The notes below the pieces were generated by a model that did no database searches, was not told where the DNA came from, and was given only the letters and a program-made list of their open reading frames with translations. Shown here piece by piece: positions 6,954-16,308 of a DNA stretch of 64,000 nucleotides; position 1 is the stretch's first letter, and each line of letters opens with the position of its first letter. The position numbers and the translations under genes are program-made. The stretch is from Actinomycetota bacterium (GTDB taxonomy: Bacteria > Actinomycetota > CADDZG01 > JAHWKV01 > JAOPZY01): the NCBI GenBank assembly GCA_035765775.1, contig DASTWV010000026.1:1-64000 (forward strand). Direction: 5' to 3'.

Positions 6954-9770
6954 ATGGGGCGTCACCGCATCGAGGGGGGAACCGTGAGGAGAAAAGCACT
7001 CGGCATCCTGCTGCCCGTCTGCGTCATCGCCGGTGCCGTGGTGGGTGGTGGCCTCTTCATGGCGACCGCGGGCGCGGCCCAGCCCACGCCGACGTTCCAC
7101 CAGTGCCCGAGCGTGGGCTTCGACACCGGGTGCCAGATCCTCATCTGGATCGACGCCACCGGCACCGTCCACTTCCTCACCGATCCCGCCCAGCCCACCT
7201 TCAACGGTAGCGAGGACACGCTGATCGGGGTCCAGAACGACTCGAACTCGACCCTCGGAGCCATCACGCTGCAGGGTACCGGGACCGACTCCCAAGGCAA
7301 CGCGGTGGGCGACTTCGCCTTCGACCAGGACGGCGTGTGCTCCGGCGACAACGAGTCGGGCAACTCCGGCTTCGTGGCGCCCCCGGCGGACTGCCCCTAC
7401 GACCCGTCGGGCTACGCCGGGCCGAACAACACCTTCACGAACATCACCACCGTGACGACGACTGCAGATCAGGGCACCGTGCAGTTCAAGGTCGCCATCA
7501 TCCCGGGGGGCAGCACCTACTTCTCGCTCGAGGGCAACATCAACACCGCCAACCTCCACGTCATCAAGGCCTCCCCCACCCTGACCACCAGCACGCCTTC
7601 CACGGCGGCTTTCGGCTCCACCCTGGGTGACACGGCCACGCTGAGCGGGGCCACCACCCCCACCGGCAGCGTGGTCTTCTCGCTCTACGGCCCCAATGAC
7701 CCGCACTGCACCGGCGCCACCGCCTACACCAACACCGTGCCGGTCGGCAACGGCACCAACCTCGCCTCGGGAAACACCGGCACCAACCTGGCGCCGGGGC
7801 TCTACGAATGGGTCGCCACCTACGCCGGTGACGTGAACAACAACCAGGCCACCAGCGGGTGCGGCAACGAGCCGGTCACCGTCGGGCAGGCGACCCCGAC
7901 GCTGTCCACCAACGCCACGGTCAGCGTCACGGCCGGCAGCGCCATCTCGGACGCCGCCGTGCTGGGCGGCGGCTCGTCGCCGACCGGCGCCATCACGTTC
8001 GCCGCCTTCGGCCCGAACAACAACTCCTGCACCGGCACGGCCGCCTACACCTCGGTCTCGGTGACCGTCACCGGCGACAACACCTACCACTCGTCGCCCG
8101 CCTTCGTCCCCACCGCCCCCGGCACCTACCAGTGGGTGGCGACGTACAGCGGCGACGTCACCAACACGATGGTCACCGACCCGTGCGGCTCGGCCAACGA
8201 GTCCAGCATGGTGATGATGGCGGCCCTCGCCAACCCGACCGTCACCACGACGGCCCATGGCGCCGGAGCCATCGGCGGGACGATCAGCGACACCGCCTAC
8301 CTTGCGGGGGGCAACAACCCGACCGGCTCGATCTCCTTCAAGGTCTACGGCCCGGGCGACACCTCGTGCAGCACTTCGCTGGCCACCCTGGCGGCGACCG
8401 TCAACGGCAACGGGACCTACCAGTCGGGCCCCTACTCGCCCACGGCCGTTGGTACCTACCGCTTCGTCGCCACCTACGCCGGCGACAACGCCAACAACCC
8501 GGCGCATACCGGGTGCTCTGACCGGGGCGAAGCGGTGACGATCATCAAGGCTCACCCCAGCCTCACGACCACGGCGTCGCTCAACGGCACCAGCACCACC
8601 GACGTGGGCCACCTCACCGGAGGGTTCAACCCCACCGGCATGATCCACTTCAAGCTCTACGGGCCCAACCCGACCACCTGCACCCAGTCGATGGGCGGTT
8701 CGGACAACACCGTGAGCGGCAACGGCAACTACACCTCGTCGCCGGTCAGCGTGACGGCCCCGGGCACCTACACCTGGACCGCCACCTACAGCGGGGACAA
8801 CAACAACGACGCCACCACGGTCACCGGGTGCGGCACTGACCCGAATGAGACGGTCAACCTCAACAAGGCCCGGGTCACCATCACCACCCAGGCGTCGAAG
8901 AGCGTCGCCGTGGGGGACAACATCCACGACACCGCAACCATCTCCGGCGGCAACAACCCGGGCGGCACGCTGCAGTTCGCTCTCTACGGTCCGGGCGACA
9001 CCAACTGCAGCCAGGCTCCCTACTACACGCCGCAGCCCGTGCCCGTGAACGGCGACGGCAGCAACTACTCCTCGGGCGACTACACCGCAGCGGTCGGTGG
9101 CACGTACCGCTGGGTGGTCACCTACAGCGGCGACGGCGCCAACCTGCCGGCGATCAGCCCGTGCAACGCCCCCAACGAGTCCGTGGTGGTGGTGCCGACG
9201 ATCATGACCGGGCGCTCCTACGCACTGCAGGCGCAGGTCAACCTGCTGGGCATCCTCGGCGTGGACATCCCCCCGGTGGCCGACACCGGCCACATCGAGA
9301 CGCCCGACGCCTCCCAGACCGCACCGTGCACCGTGGTCACTACCGGCCTCATCCAGGCCAGCGTGCTCTGCGGCAGCGTGGTGACCTCCACCCGGCCCGA
9401 GGACCACTCGGTGGCACAGGCCCACGTGGCGAACGTGACCATCCACCTGGGTCAGATCGTCAACATCCTCAACCTGGGTGACATCACCGCCGACGTGATC
9501 GACACCACGTCGACCACCAGCTGCGACGGCTCCCATGGCGAGATGACCGTCGCCAACCTGCGCATCGGCGGCGTCCTGCACGCCCTGGTGACCGTGGCGC
9601 CGAACACCGGCATCGAGATCGAGCCGGGCATCGAGCTGGAGCTGAACGAGCAGAACCCGGTGCCCGGCGGCCTGCAGGTCAACGGTTTGCACCTGTCGAT
9701 CGACCTGCTGGGTATCAGGGCCGATGTGGTCATCGCCTCCGCCACGAGCGACATCCACAACTGCCCGTAG
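6954..9770 (+). CDS. Secreted Ig-like repeat protein with choice-of-anchor-P-like C-terminus
   Basis: Surface or secreted protein of 938 aa. A signal peptide follows a short basic stretch (RRKALGILLPVCVIAGAVVG, cut near AGAAQP). Residues about 210-750 are six or so tandem Ig-like units of roughly 95 aa, each with GDTATLSGG-like, PTGSIxFxLYGP, GTYxWVATYSGD and a CG/NE ending. Each unit has two Cys that could form a disulphide. The last about 190 residues lack this pattern and match the actinobacterial choice-of-anchor-P style (VADTGHIETP, VAQAHVANVTIHLG). Starts are possible at ATG 6954 (GGAGG 10 nt before) or GTG 6984. A strong terminator follows. Likely adhesive or structural. Confidence 0.8.
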   Translation: MGRHRIEGGTVRRKALGILLPVCVIAGAVVGGGLFMATAGAAQPTPTFHQCPSVGFDTGCQILIWIDATGTVHFLTDPAQPTFNGSEDTLIGVQNDSNSTLGAITLQGTGTDSQGNAVGDFAFDQDGVCSGDNESGNSGFVAPPADCPYDPSGYAGPNNTFTNITTVTTTADQGTVQFKVAIIPGGSTYFSLEGNINTANLHVIKASPTLTTSTPSTAAFGSTLGDTATLSGATTPTGSVVFSLYGPNDPHCTGATAYTNTVPVGNGTNLASGNTGTNLAPGLYEWVATYAGDVNNNQATSGCGNEPVTVGQATPTLSTNATVSVTAGSAISDAAVLGGGSSPTGAITFAAFGPNNNSCTGTAAYTSVSVTVTGDNTYHSSPAFVPTAPGTYQWVATYSGDVTNTMVTDPCGSANESSMVMMAALANPTVTTTAHGAGAIGGTISDTAYLAGGNNPTGSISFKVYGPGDTSCSTSLATLAATVNGNGTYQSGPYSPTAVGTYRFVATYAGDNANNPAHTGCSDRGEAVTIIKAHPSLTTTASLNGTSTTDVGHLTGGFNPTGMIHFKLYGPNPTTCTQSMGGSDNTVSGNGNYTSSPVSVTAPGTYTWTATYSGDNNNDATTVTGCGTDPNETVNLNKARVTITTQASKSVAVGDNIHDTATISGGNNPGGTLQFALYGPGDTNCSQAPYYTPQPVPVNGDGSNYSSGDYTAAVGGTYRWVVTYSGDGANLPAISPCNAPNESVVVVPTIMTGRSYALQAQVNLLGILGVDIPPVADTGHIETPDASQTAPCTVVTTGLIQASVLCGSVVTSTRPEDHSVAQAHVANVTIHLGQIVNILNLGDITADVIDTTSTTSCDGSHGEMTVANLRIGGVLHALVTVAPNTGIEIEPGIELELNEQNPVPGGLQVNGLHLSIDLLGIRADVVIASATSDIHNCP

Positions 9771-9791
9771 GCACCACCGTGTAGGCAGTCC

Positions 9792-9827
9792 GAGGGCCGC
9801 CCTTCCGGGGGCGGCCCTCCGGTTTTG
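9792..9827 (+). terminator. Intrinsic terminator after the Ig-repeat gene
   Basis: Perfect 11-bp stem GAGGGCCGCCC (9792-9802) and GGGCGGCCCTC (9809-9819) with a 6-nt loop, followed by CGGTTTTG. It lies 21 nt after the stop codon. Confidence 0.85.
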
Positions 9828-9881
9828 TGGGGCCTCTTCCCCTTCCGGCTCCACTGTCTTTCCCCTGCGGTAGCGTGCGGT

Positions 9882-10910
9882 ATGGACGAGGTTGAGCGCC
9901 GCCACCTGGAGCGCACCCTGGCTGGCGCCGAGGCCGCCCTGGTGCGCTTCGGGACGGTCACCCAGCACAAATCCCGTTGGCGGATAGCCGCCACCCTGTG
10001 CACCAAGGGGGTGACTCTCGTGCAGCTGGGCCGCTACGAGGAGGGCCTGGCGGTGTGCTCGGAGGTGCTGGCCCGCTACGGGACCGCCGACGAGGCGCCT
10101 ACCCGGGCGTTGCTGGCCGGGGCCCTGCGCTACCGGCGTGCCGCCCTGGCCGGACTCGGGCGCACCGAGGACGAGGTGGCGGCGTGCGACGAGACCGTCG
10201 CCCGCTTCGGCGAAGCAACGGACCCGATCCTGCGCGACCAGGCGGCCGCCGCCCTGGTGGACAAGGGTGACCTGCTGGCCGCTGCCGGCCAGGAGGCCGG
10301 TGCGGCGACCGCCTGGCGGCAGGCCCTCCAGCGCTACAGATCGGCAGGCGACGCCACCCCCGAGCTGGGCCCCGCGCTCGAGCATGCCCGGCGCCGGTTG
10401 GCTGCGCTGCCGGTGGACCTGCGCCCGTGCCGTCCCGACGACGAGGAGGCGGCGGCCGCGCTCATCATCCGGGCATTCGAGGAGTTCCGGCCCGAGATCA
10501 GCCAGCAGTTCTGGGAGCGGTTCGTCGCCGGGGCACACCAGCAGGCCACCCGGCCGCGGGGCACCGAGCTCGTCGTCGCCGAGCAGGCGGGGACGCTGCT
10601 CGGTGCGGTGACCTACTGCCCGGCGGGGGGCAGGTACGGCGGGGCGTCCTGGCCCGCCGTGTGGAGCGCCATCCGGCTGCTGGGCGTCGACCCCAGCGCC
10701 CGCGGGCTGGGCGTGGGGCGGCTCCTGGCGGCCTGGTGCGTGGCCCGGGCCCGGGAGCTGGGCGATGAGGCGATCGGCCTGCACACCTCCGGGTTCATGA
10801 TTCCCGCCCGGCGGATCTACGAGGCCCTAGGCTTCGAGCGCTGGCCCGACCTGGACGTCACCCCGGAGGGTGCCCCCCCGGCGCTCGCCTACCGCCTGCT
10901 GCTGGCCTGA
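9882..10910 (+). CDS. TPR-like domain fused to GNAT N-acetyltransferase
   Basis: 342 aa. Residues 1-165 are helical repeats of TPR character (KGVTLVQLGRYEEGLAVCSEVLARYG, then related units), normally a protein-binding scaffold. From about residue 172 (LRPCRPDDEEAAAALI) a GNAT fold begins, with the acetyl-CoA pyrophosphate-binding signature RGLGVGRLLAAW and a typical end (ARRIYEALGFERW). The acceptor substrate is unknown. The ATG at 9882 is chosen because upstream in-frame sequence overlaps the terminator at 9792-9827 and does not look coding. The large dyad at 10934-10970 follows the stop. Confidence 0.8.
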   Translation: MDEVERRHLERTLAGAEAALVRFGTVTQHKSRWRIAATLCTKGVTLVQLGRYEEGLAVCSEVLARYGTADEAPTRALLAGALRYRRAALAGLGRTEDEVAACDETVARFGEATDPILRDQAAAALVDKGDLLAAAGQEAGAATAWRQALQRYRSAGDATPELGPALEHARRRLAALPVDLRPCRPDDEEAAAALIIRAFEEFRPEISQQFWERFVAGAHQQATRPRGTELVVAEQAGTLLGAVTYCPAGGRYGGASWPAVWSAIRLLGVDPSARGLGVGRLLAAWCVARARELGDEAIGLHTSGFMIPARRIYEALGFERWPDLDVTPEGAPPALAYRLLLA

Positions 10911-10933
10911 CCGCACCGGCTCCGCAGGTTACG

Positions 10934-10970
10934 TGCGAGATTCGCCGCCATTTTGGCGGTCAAACTCGCA
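10934..10970. promoter_or_regulatory. 37-bp imperfect dyad between the GNAT and LuxR genes
   Basis: Outer arms TGCGAG (10934-10939) and CTCGCA (10965-10970) and inner arms CCGCCA (10945-10950) and TGGCGG (10954-10959) share one centre at 10952. It could be a rho-independent-like hairpin for the GNAT gene (no T-run) or an operator for the LuxR-type gene starting at 11112. Confidence 0.5.
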
Positions 10971-11111
10971 GGAAACGCTCGGGTCCCCGGGCTAGGGCCT
11001 ACCTCGATCGGGGCGGCGCTCTGCGCCCCAAACCCGACCTGCGCCGGAAACCCGGACACTCCGTATACTTCGCCGCCGAGCGACCGGGATGCTCGGGGAG
11101 GAGGGTCCGCG

Positions 11112-14099
11112 GTGCCGGGACGGCAATCGAGCCCCGAGCTCATCGGGCGGACCGGCGAGCTCGGGCAGTTGGTGCGTGCCCTGGAGCGGGCGTCATCGGG
11201 GGCCGGCACCAGTGTCCTGCTGACCGGCGAGTCCGGGGTGGGCAAGACCCGGCTCCTCACCGAGTTCGTCGGCCAGGTGCGTGACCGGGCGACAGTCCTG
11301 GCGGGCGCCTGCCTGGATATCGCCGACGGGCCGCCCCCCTACTGGCCCGTCCTGGACGCGCTGGGCACCCTTCCCGAGGCCGTCGGCCTCCCCGGCATCC
11401 CGGGTACGGGCGCCCCCGATGTCTCCGTCGATGCCGGGTCCGCGCTGGATGCCGCCGGGCTGCAGCGGGCGCAGGAGCAGCGCTTCGCCCTCCTGCTCGA
11501 GGCCCTGCGGGCCGCCGCCCGGCGCCGCCCCGTGGTGCTGGTGATCGAGGACCTGCACTGGTCCGACCGGTCGACCCGGGACCTGCTCACATACCTGGGC
11601 GGCCACCTCCCGGGCACCGCGGTGCTCCTGATCCTCAGCTACCGGTCGGACGCGGTGGCCGCCGACCGGAGCCTGGTGACCTGGCTGGGGGAACGGCTGC
11701 GCGCCGGCACGGAGTTCATCGATCTTCCCCGCCTGACCCGGCCGGAGGTGACCGCCCAGCTGACCAGCATCCTCGGGGGGCCGCCCAAGCCGGAGATCGC
11801 CGACGCAGTCTGGATGGGCTCGGAGGGCAACGCCTTCTTCGCCGAGGAGATCCTGGCCGCCCTGGTCTCGGGCCGCTCCGAGATCCCGGCCACACTGCGC
11901 CAGGTGCTCTCCGGCCGCCTCGCCCTGCTGAGCGGCCCGGCGGCGCAGGCACTCGCGATGGTGAGCGCGGCGGGGTCGCCGGTCCGCCACGACCTGCTGG
12001 CCGCCATCGGCCTGATGAGCGAGGCCGACCTCCTCAAGGCGACCCGGGAGGCGGTGGAGCACCAGGTCCTCCTGGTGGACAGCCGCACCGGGGGCTACAG
12101 CTTCCGCCACGCCCTCCTGCGCGACTCGGTCGACGAGCAGCTGCTCCCGGCGGAGCGCACCACCCTCCACCGGCTGTGCGCCCAGGCGCTGGAGGCCGAT
12201 CCGCAGCGCGCAGTGGGCTCAGCCCGGGCGGCCATTGCCGCCCACTGGTTCGCCGCCGGGGATCCGGAACGGGCGGTCCCCGCCCTCCTGGAGGCGGCCG
12301 CCGAAGCGGAGGCCGGCTCCGGCTTCGCCGAGGCCTGCCTGCTGCTGGAGCGGGCCCTCGGCCTCTGGGACCGGGCGCCGCGGGCCACGGGTGGGCTGGA
12401 CCACGCCCAGGTGCTGCTGCAGGCGGCCGAGCTGGCCAACCTGGCCGGCGACCACGACCGCGCCGTCCAGCTGGCGGAGCGAGCGATCGACGTGCTGGGC
12501 CCCGACCAGCCCTCCGCCCGCTCGGCGGGTGCGTGGGAGCGCCTCGGGCGGTTCCAGTGGGACGCCGGCGCCAGCGAGGACGCCCTGGCCGCCTACCGGC
12601 GGGCGGCGGAGCTGACCGCCGCCGACCGGGAGAGCCCGGTCGGCGCCCGGGTGCTGGGTGCCCAGGCGAGCGCCCTCATGCTGGCCGGGCGCTACCAGGA
12701 GTCCCAGCCCGCTGCCGAGGAGGCCCTGGCCCTGGCCCGCCGCCTGGGGCTGCGCCGGGAGGAGGGCGAGGTGCTGGCCGTGCTGGGATTCGACCTCGCC
12801 TACCTGGGCAACCCGGCGGGCACGTCGCTCCTGCACGACGCCCGGGCGATCGCCGAGGCCGACGGGGACGCGGACGCCATCGCCCGTTCCTTCATCCACC
12901 TCGCCCGGCTGCTGTCCGAGCCGCTCAGCCTGTTCGACGAGGCGATCAGCGTCGCCGACGAGGGCATTGCCCGGGCGCGCGACCTCGGCCTGGAGCGGTT
13001 CCACGGCGCCGCCCTGCAGGCGCTGGCGGTCAACACCCTCTTCCGGGTCGGGCGCTGGGGGGAGGCGGGCCAGCGCCTCCAGGAGGCCTTCGACCGCAAC
13101 CCGGAAGGGGCCGCAGCGCTCGACCTGGCGCTGGCCCGGGCCAAGATCTCCATGGCCACCGGCGACTTCGCCGGGGCTGCCGCCGACCTCCGGGCGGTGG
13201 CCGCAGGCTCGACCCGGGCGGTGGACCCCCGGTTTCTCGCCCCGGTCCTCACGCTCGAGGCCGGCCTCGCCCTGTTCGAAGGGCGCCTGGACGACGCCCG
13301 CCAGGCGGTGGCCGAGGGCATGGCCCGGCTCAGCGCCAGCCAGGAGGTGTGGTTCGCCGGGCCGCTGGTGTGGCACGGGCTCCGGGCGGAGGCCGACCGG
13401 GCGCAGCAGGCCCGGGTGCACCGCGCCACCGGCGAGCTGGAGGGTGCCCGGGCGACCGGGCGGGACCTGCTGGAGCGGCTGGGCCGCCTGGCGGCCACCC
13501 TCGATCCCGCCGCCCAGACTGTCCACCGCACCGTGGCTGCCTACCAGCTCATGTCCGAGGCGGAGTGGACCCGACTGGAGGGGCGCAGCTCGCCCGACCT
13601 GTGGGTCGAGGCGGCGGCCACCTGGGTGGCCCTGGAGCAGCCGTACCCGGCGACCTACGCCGGCTGGCGGCTCGCCGAGGCGTACCTTGCCACCCAGGCC
13701 CGCTCGGCGGCCGCAGCCCAGGCGGTGCGGGAGGCCCATGCCCAGGCGGTCGGCCTGGGCGCCGAACCGCTCCGGCGGGAGGTGGAGGCTCTGGCGGCCC
13801 GGGCGGGCATCAAGCTGGCCTCCCCCGCGGGCGGAACGCCGCCCGCCCAGAGCATGCCCCCGGCCCGCTCGGATCCCGCAGCCGGATCCCTGGCCCCCCT
13901 CACCCCGCGGGAGGTCGAGGTGCTCCGCCTGGTCGCCCGGGCGCACACCAACCGCGAGATCGCCGACCTGCTGTTCATCTCGGTGAAGACCGCCGGGGTC
14001 CACGTCTCCCACATCCTCGAGAAGCTGGGGCTGCGCAGCCGGGTGGAGGCCAGCGCCTACGCCCAGCGGGCGGGCCTGCTGGACGACCCGGGCGCCTGA
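11112..14099 (+). CDS. LAL-type LuxR regulator with N-terminal AAA ATPase
   Basis: Large ATP-binding transcription activator of about 995 aa. Walker A is GESGVGKT near residue 39, and the Walker B region is VVLVIEDLHWSD near 140. The middle 500 residues are TPR-like helices. The C-terminal LuxR helix-turn-helix is complete (LTPREVEVLRLVARAHTNRE, then ISVKTAGVHVSHILEKLG). The frame stays open further upstream, but GTG 11112 is chosen because GGAGGAGGG lies just before it and homology begins at SPELIGRTGELGQL. LAL regulators typically activate catabolic or secondary-metabolite genes. No target is evident here. Confidence 0.88.
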   Translation: MPGRQSSPELIGRTGELGQLVRALERASSGAGTSVLLTGESGVGKTRLLTEFVGQVRDRATVLAGACLDIADGPPPYWPVLDALGTLPEAVGLPGIPGTGAPDVSVDAGSALDAAGLQRAQEQRFALLLEALRAAARRRPVVLVIEDLHWSDRSTRDLLTYLGGHLPGTAVLLILSYRSDAVAADRSLVTWLGERLRAGTEFIDLPRLTRPEVTAQLTSILGGPPKPEIADAVWMGSEGNAFFAEEILAALVSGRSEIPATLRQVLSGRLALLSGPAAQALAMVSAAGSPVRHDLLAAIGLMSEADLLKATREAVEHQVLLVDSRTGGYSFRHALLRDSVDEQLLPAERTTLHRLCAQALEADPQRAVGSARAAIAAHWFAAGDPERAVPALLEAAAEAEAGSGFAEACLLLERALGLWDRAPRATGGLDHAQVLLQAAELANLAGDHDRAVQLAERAIDVLGPDQPSARSAGAWERLGRFQWDAGASEDALAAYRRAAELTAADRESPVGARVLGAQASALMLAGRYQESQPAAEEALALARRLGLRREEGEVLAVLGFDLAYLGNPAGTSLLHDARAIAEADGDADAIARSFIHLARLLSEPLSLFDEAISVADEGIARARDLGLERFHGAALQALAVNTLFRVGRWGEAGQRLQEAFDRNPEGAAALDLALARAKISMATGDFAGAAADLRAVAAGSTRAVDPRFLAPVLTLEAGLALFEGRLDDARQAVAEGMARLSASQEVWFAGPLVWHGLRAEADRAQQARVHRATGELEGARATGRDLLERLGRLAATLDPAAQTVHRTVAAYQLMSEAEWTRLEGRSSPDLWVEAAATWVALEQPYPATYAGWRLAEAYLATQARSAAAAQAVREAHAQAVGLGAEPLRREVEALAARAGIKLASPAGGTPPAQSMPPARSDPAAGSLAPLTPREVEVLRLVARAHTNREIADLLFISVKTAGVHVSHILEKLGLRSRVEASAYAQRAGLLDDPGA

Positions 14100-14263
14100 G
14101 CCTCACGCCGAAGTAAGGCGTCCCGGCACCGAGAAATACGGCGTTCTCCCGATGTGGCGAGCCCCCCTGCGCTGCGATCCTCATGCATGCCGGATCGATG
14201 TTCGATCGAGCCCACATCGAGCCCCACGTGGGGGCCGGATCGTCGAAGAGGGGGGAACGGAAG

Positions 14264-15025
14264 ATGGCACCTCAGCAACTGGTTGGAGCGGTCTTTCCCG
14301 CCCCCTCGCCGTACAGCGCCCCGCCCGTCGCCGCGCTGGCCGACGCCATCGGCCGCCTGGAGCAGATCGAGGCCTACGCCGAGACCCACGAGCCCCGGGG
14401 CCAGCACGACGGCCTGGCCTGCTTCAGCTCTGTGCTGCACGCGGTGCTCTGCCGGGTGTGGGAGGGCGTGCACATCGGCACCTTCGACCACCCCGAGTTC
14501 CTGGCCCAGCTCAGTGTCGTCCTCGCCAACCGGTACTTAGGGGCGCTCCAGGCGAATGTGGTCGCCGCCTCGGCGGTACCTGACGCCTGGTCGGCGCTCT
14601 TTGAACGCCGGTCCGACGCCCACGTCACCCAGCTCCAGTTCGCCGCCGCCGGCGTCAACGCCCAGGTCAACTTCGACCTGCCCCTGGCGGTCGTCGACAC
14701 CTGCGCCCGGCTGGGCTGCTCGCCCGGCTCGGCCCCCGTCCTGGCCGCCTGCCACGAGCTCACCCGGATCTATGCCGAGGAGATGCGGGCCACCAGGACC
14801 CGGTTCGAGCACCGCTGGGAGCGCCTCATCGAGCCCGCGGTCCTGGCCCGGGTGACCGCCAAGATCAACGACTGGACGGTCATCGCCGACCGGGCAATCG
14901 CTTGCGAGGCCGCCCAGCGGCTGTGGGAGCTGCGCTCGCAGCGCCAGGCCGAGCGGGCGTTCGTCGACCGGTTGGACACCATCGCCGCCGGCCTGAGCCG
15001 GGGCGTGCTCATCCCCGTCCTCTAG
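14264..15025 (+). CDS. DUF5995-like protein
   Basis: 253-aa soluble, mostly helical protein. Landmarks are HDGLACFSSVLHAVLCRVWEG, VVLANRYLGAL, AWSALFERRS and AGVNAQVNFDLPLAVVDTC, a pattern I associate with the actinobacterial DUF5995 family of unknown function. Conserved His/Asn/Asp in NAQVNFDLP could form a metal or active site (inference). ATG 14264 is preferred to an upstream ATG at 14183 because GAGGGGGG precedes it by 8 nt and the longer N-terminus looks non-coding. The preceding 164 bp hold a small inverted repeat ACGCC/GGCGT (14105-14121) behind the LuxR stop. Confidence 0.7.
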   Translation: MAPQQLVGAVFPAPSPYSAPPVAALADAIGRLEQIEAYAETHEPRGQHDGLACFSSVLHAVLCRVWEGVHIGTFDHPEFLAQLSVVLANRYLGALQANVVAASAVPDAWSALFERRSDAHVTQLQFAAAGVNAQVNFDLPLAVVDTCARLGCSPGSAPVLAACHELTRIYAEEMRATRTRFEHRWERLIEPAVLARVTAKINDWTVIADRAIACEAAQRLWELRSQRQAERAFVDRLDTIAAGLSRGVLIPVL

Positions 15026-15089
15026 GCCTTACCTGGGCCTCACCCGACTAGCCCTGACCCAACCCTTCGCCCCGACAAGGAGACCCGCG

Positions 15090-15590
15090 ATGCCCGAGAC
15101 CCCGGTGGTGTTCCTGGTGACCGACACCGACGTGCTGATGCAGGAGGAGGCCACCAAACTGTGGCGGTCGGTGGGCTCACCTGGTGTCCCGGACCGAGCG
15201 GGTGCCGGGGACGTCATCTCCCTGGCTGCCACGCAGCTGCGCGGCCTGCGCCGCGACCAGGCCCGCCGCGTGCACCCCGCGGGGTCCGCCCACCGGAGCG
15301 CCGACCGGGCCACCGACGGTCTCCGGCTGGAGATCTATAACCCGCTGACCAGCACCTGGGCTGCGGTCCCGCCGGCAGCCGGGCGGGCCCGGGTGGGCGA
15401 CGCGTTGTGCTCCCGGCTTCCCGACGGCCGGGTGCTCATCGCCCAGGCTGGGCGGGCGTCCTCGGGGCCGTGTGCGGTGTACGACCCGACAACCGGTCAG
15501 TGGTCGACTGCGCCGGGACGGGAGCCGGCTGGACCGCGCCGGAGGGGCAGCGCCGGCCCGTCGGTGATCGCGGTGCGGCGCAGCGAGTAG
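15090..15590 (+). CDS. Small protein with kelch-like motif, possibly a fragment
   Basis: 166 aa with a good Shine-Dalgarno (AAGGAG, 8 nt before ATG). The N-terminus VVFLVTDTDVLMQ looks like a folded strand. The second half holds one to two kelch-like blades (IYNPLTSTWAAVPPA, LPDGRVLIAQAGR, VYDPTTGQWSTAPG). Kelch propellers need about six blades, so this is either a fragment or a protein that assembles otherwise. The middle (GVPDRAGAG to DQARRV) has biased composition, so the reading frame is not fully certain. Function unknown. Confidence 0.5.
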   Translation: MPETPVVFLVTDTDVLMQEEATKLWRSVGSPGVPDRAGAGDVISLAATQLRGLRRDQARRVHPAGSAHRSADRATDGLRLEIYNPLTSTWAAVPPAAGRARVGDALCSRLPDGRVLIAQAGRASSGPCAVYDPTTGQWSTAPGREPAGPRRRGSAGPSVIAVRRSE

Positions 15591-15639
15591 TCGGGTCTGG
15601 GCGTGACGAGGTGCAGGTCCCGGCCGGGGGGGCCGGGGG

Positions 15640-16167
15640 TCAGTAGGTGGGACGGCGGCGGGTGCGCGGGGGGTCCCCGTCTGCGGGGGGCCTCTGCCAG
15701 GGAGCGAAGCGCCCGGTGTTCGGCTGCTGGGGGGCGGCCGGGGCGGCCGGCCCGGACTCCCGGGGTGCACCGCCGCCGCCGACCCGCCTACGGCCCGGGT
15801 TCGCCAGGTCACCGCCGGTCTGCGCCATGGGGAACGGGTTGACCGCCGGCCGGGTGGGCTGGGCAGCCGGGGGGGTCCACTGGGTGCCGGCCCCGGTGGC
15901 GGTGTCCCGGCGGACCATGCTGCCCAGGGAGCCCGCCGACCCCCGTTGCGCGGCCGTGGGCCCACTCGGGGAGACGGGGCGGGCGCCCGGGTTGTTCCGG
16001 GCCAGCTGGCCCTGCAGGCCGGTCAGCCCGTCGGCCACCTTCCGTACCCGCTTGCCCAGGGCCTTGAGCTCCTCGGTGGACATGCGCTCCATCCAGGAGT
16101 CGTCCGGCCGCGCGGCCAGGCGCTTCAGTTCCTCGACCTGAGCCAGCAGGCGGTCCATGTCACTCAT
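15640..16167 (-). CDS. Coiled-coil protein with disordered Pro-rich tail
   Basis: 175 aa. Residues 1-60 form a heptad-like helix (MDRLLAQVEELKRLAARP, EELKALGKRVRKVADGLTG). The rest is Pro/Ala/Gly/Arg-rich and probably disordered. It has no recognised domain. The start is uncertain: ATG at 16167 or the next Met four codons later; neither has a strong Shine-Dalgarno. Convergent with the kelch-like gene and separated from the arsR gene by about 140 bp. Confidence 0.55.
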   Translation of the reverse strand: MSDMDRLLAQVEELKRLAARPDDSWMERMSTEELKALGKRVRKVADGLTGLQGQLARNNPGARPVSPSGPTAAQRGSAGSLGSMVRRDTATGAGTQWTPPAAQPTRPAVNPFPMAQTGGDLANPGRRRVGGGGAPRESGPAAPAAPQQPNTGRFAPWQRPPADGDPPRTRRRPTY

Positions 16168-16308
16168 GCGAAAAAGCCTAACATCTCGCGGTTCATACCC
16201 GGCTTCTACCCCGGTTCCTACCCCGGTGCTTTCCTCGAGGTCCGCCGGAGTCGGGATGGACGGGGGCTGCCCGACCCCGGATGTGGCGCAGTGTAGGCAC
16301 GCGGTGCG

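Noticed and set aside
6933-10784. 1283-codon minus-strand open frame
   Set aside because: Antisense to the clearly coding Ig-repeat and GNAT genes; composition is Gly/Arg/Val/His noise from high-GC mirror frames with no domain.
12219-14012. 597-codon minus-strand frame
   Set aside because: Mirror of the LuxR-type gene; Gly/Arg/Val-rich with no motif.
14183-14263. Longer N-terminus for the DUF5995-like protein
   Set aside because: The extra 27 codons (MHAGSMFDRAH...) look non-coding and the internal ATG 14264 has the ribosome site.
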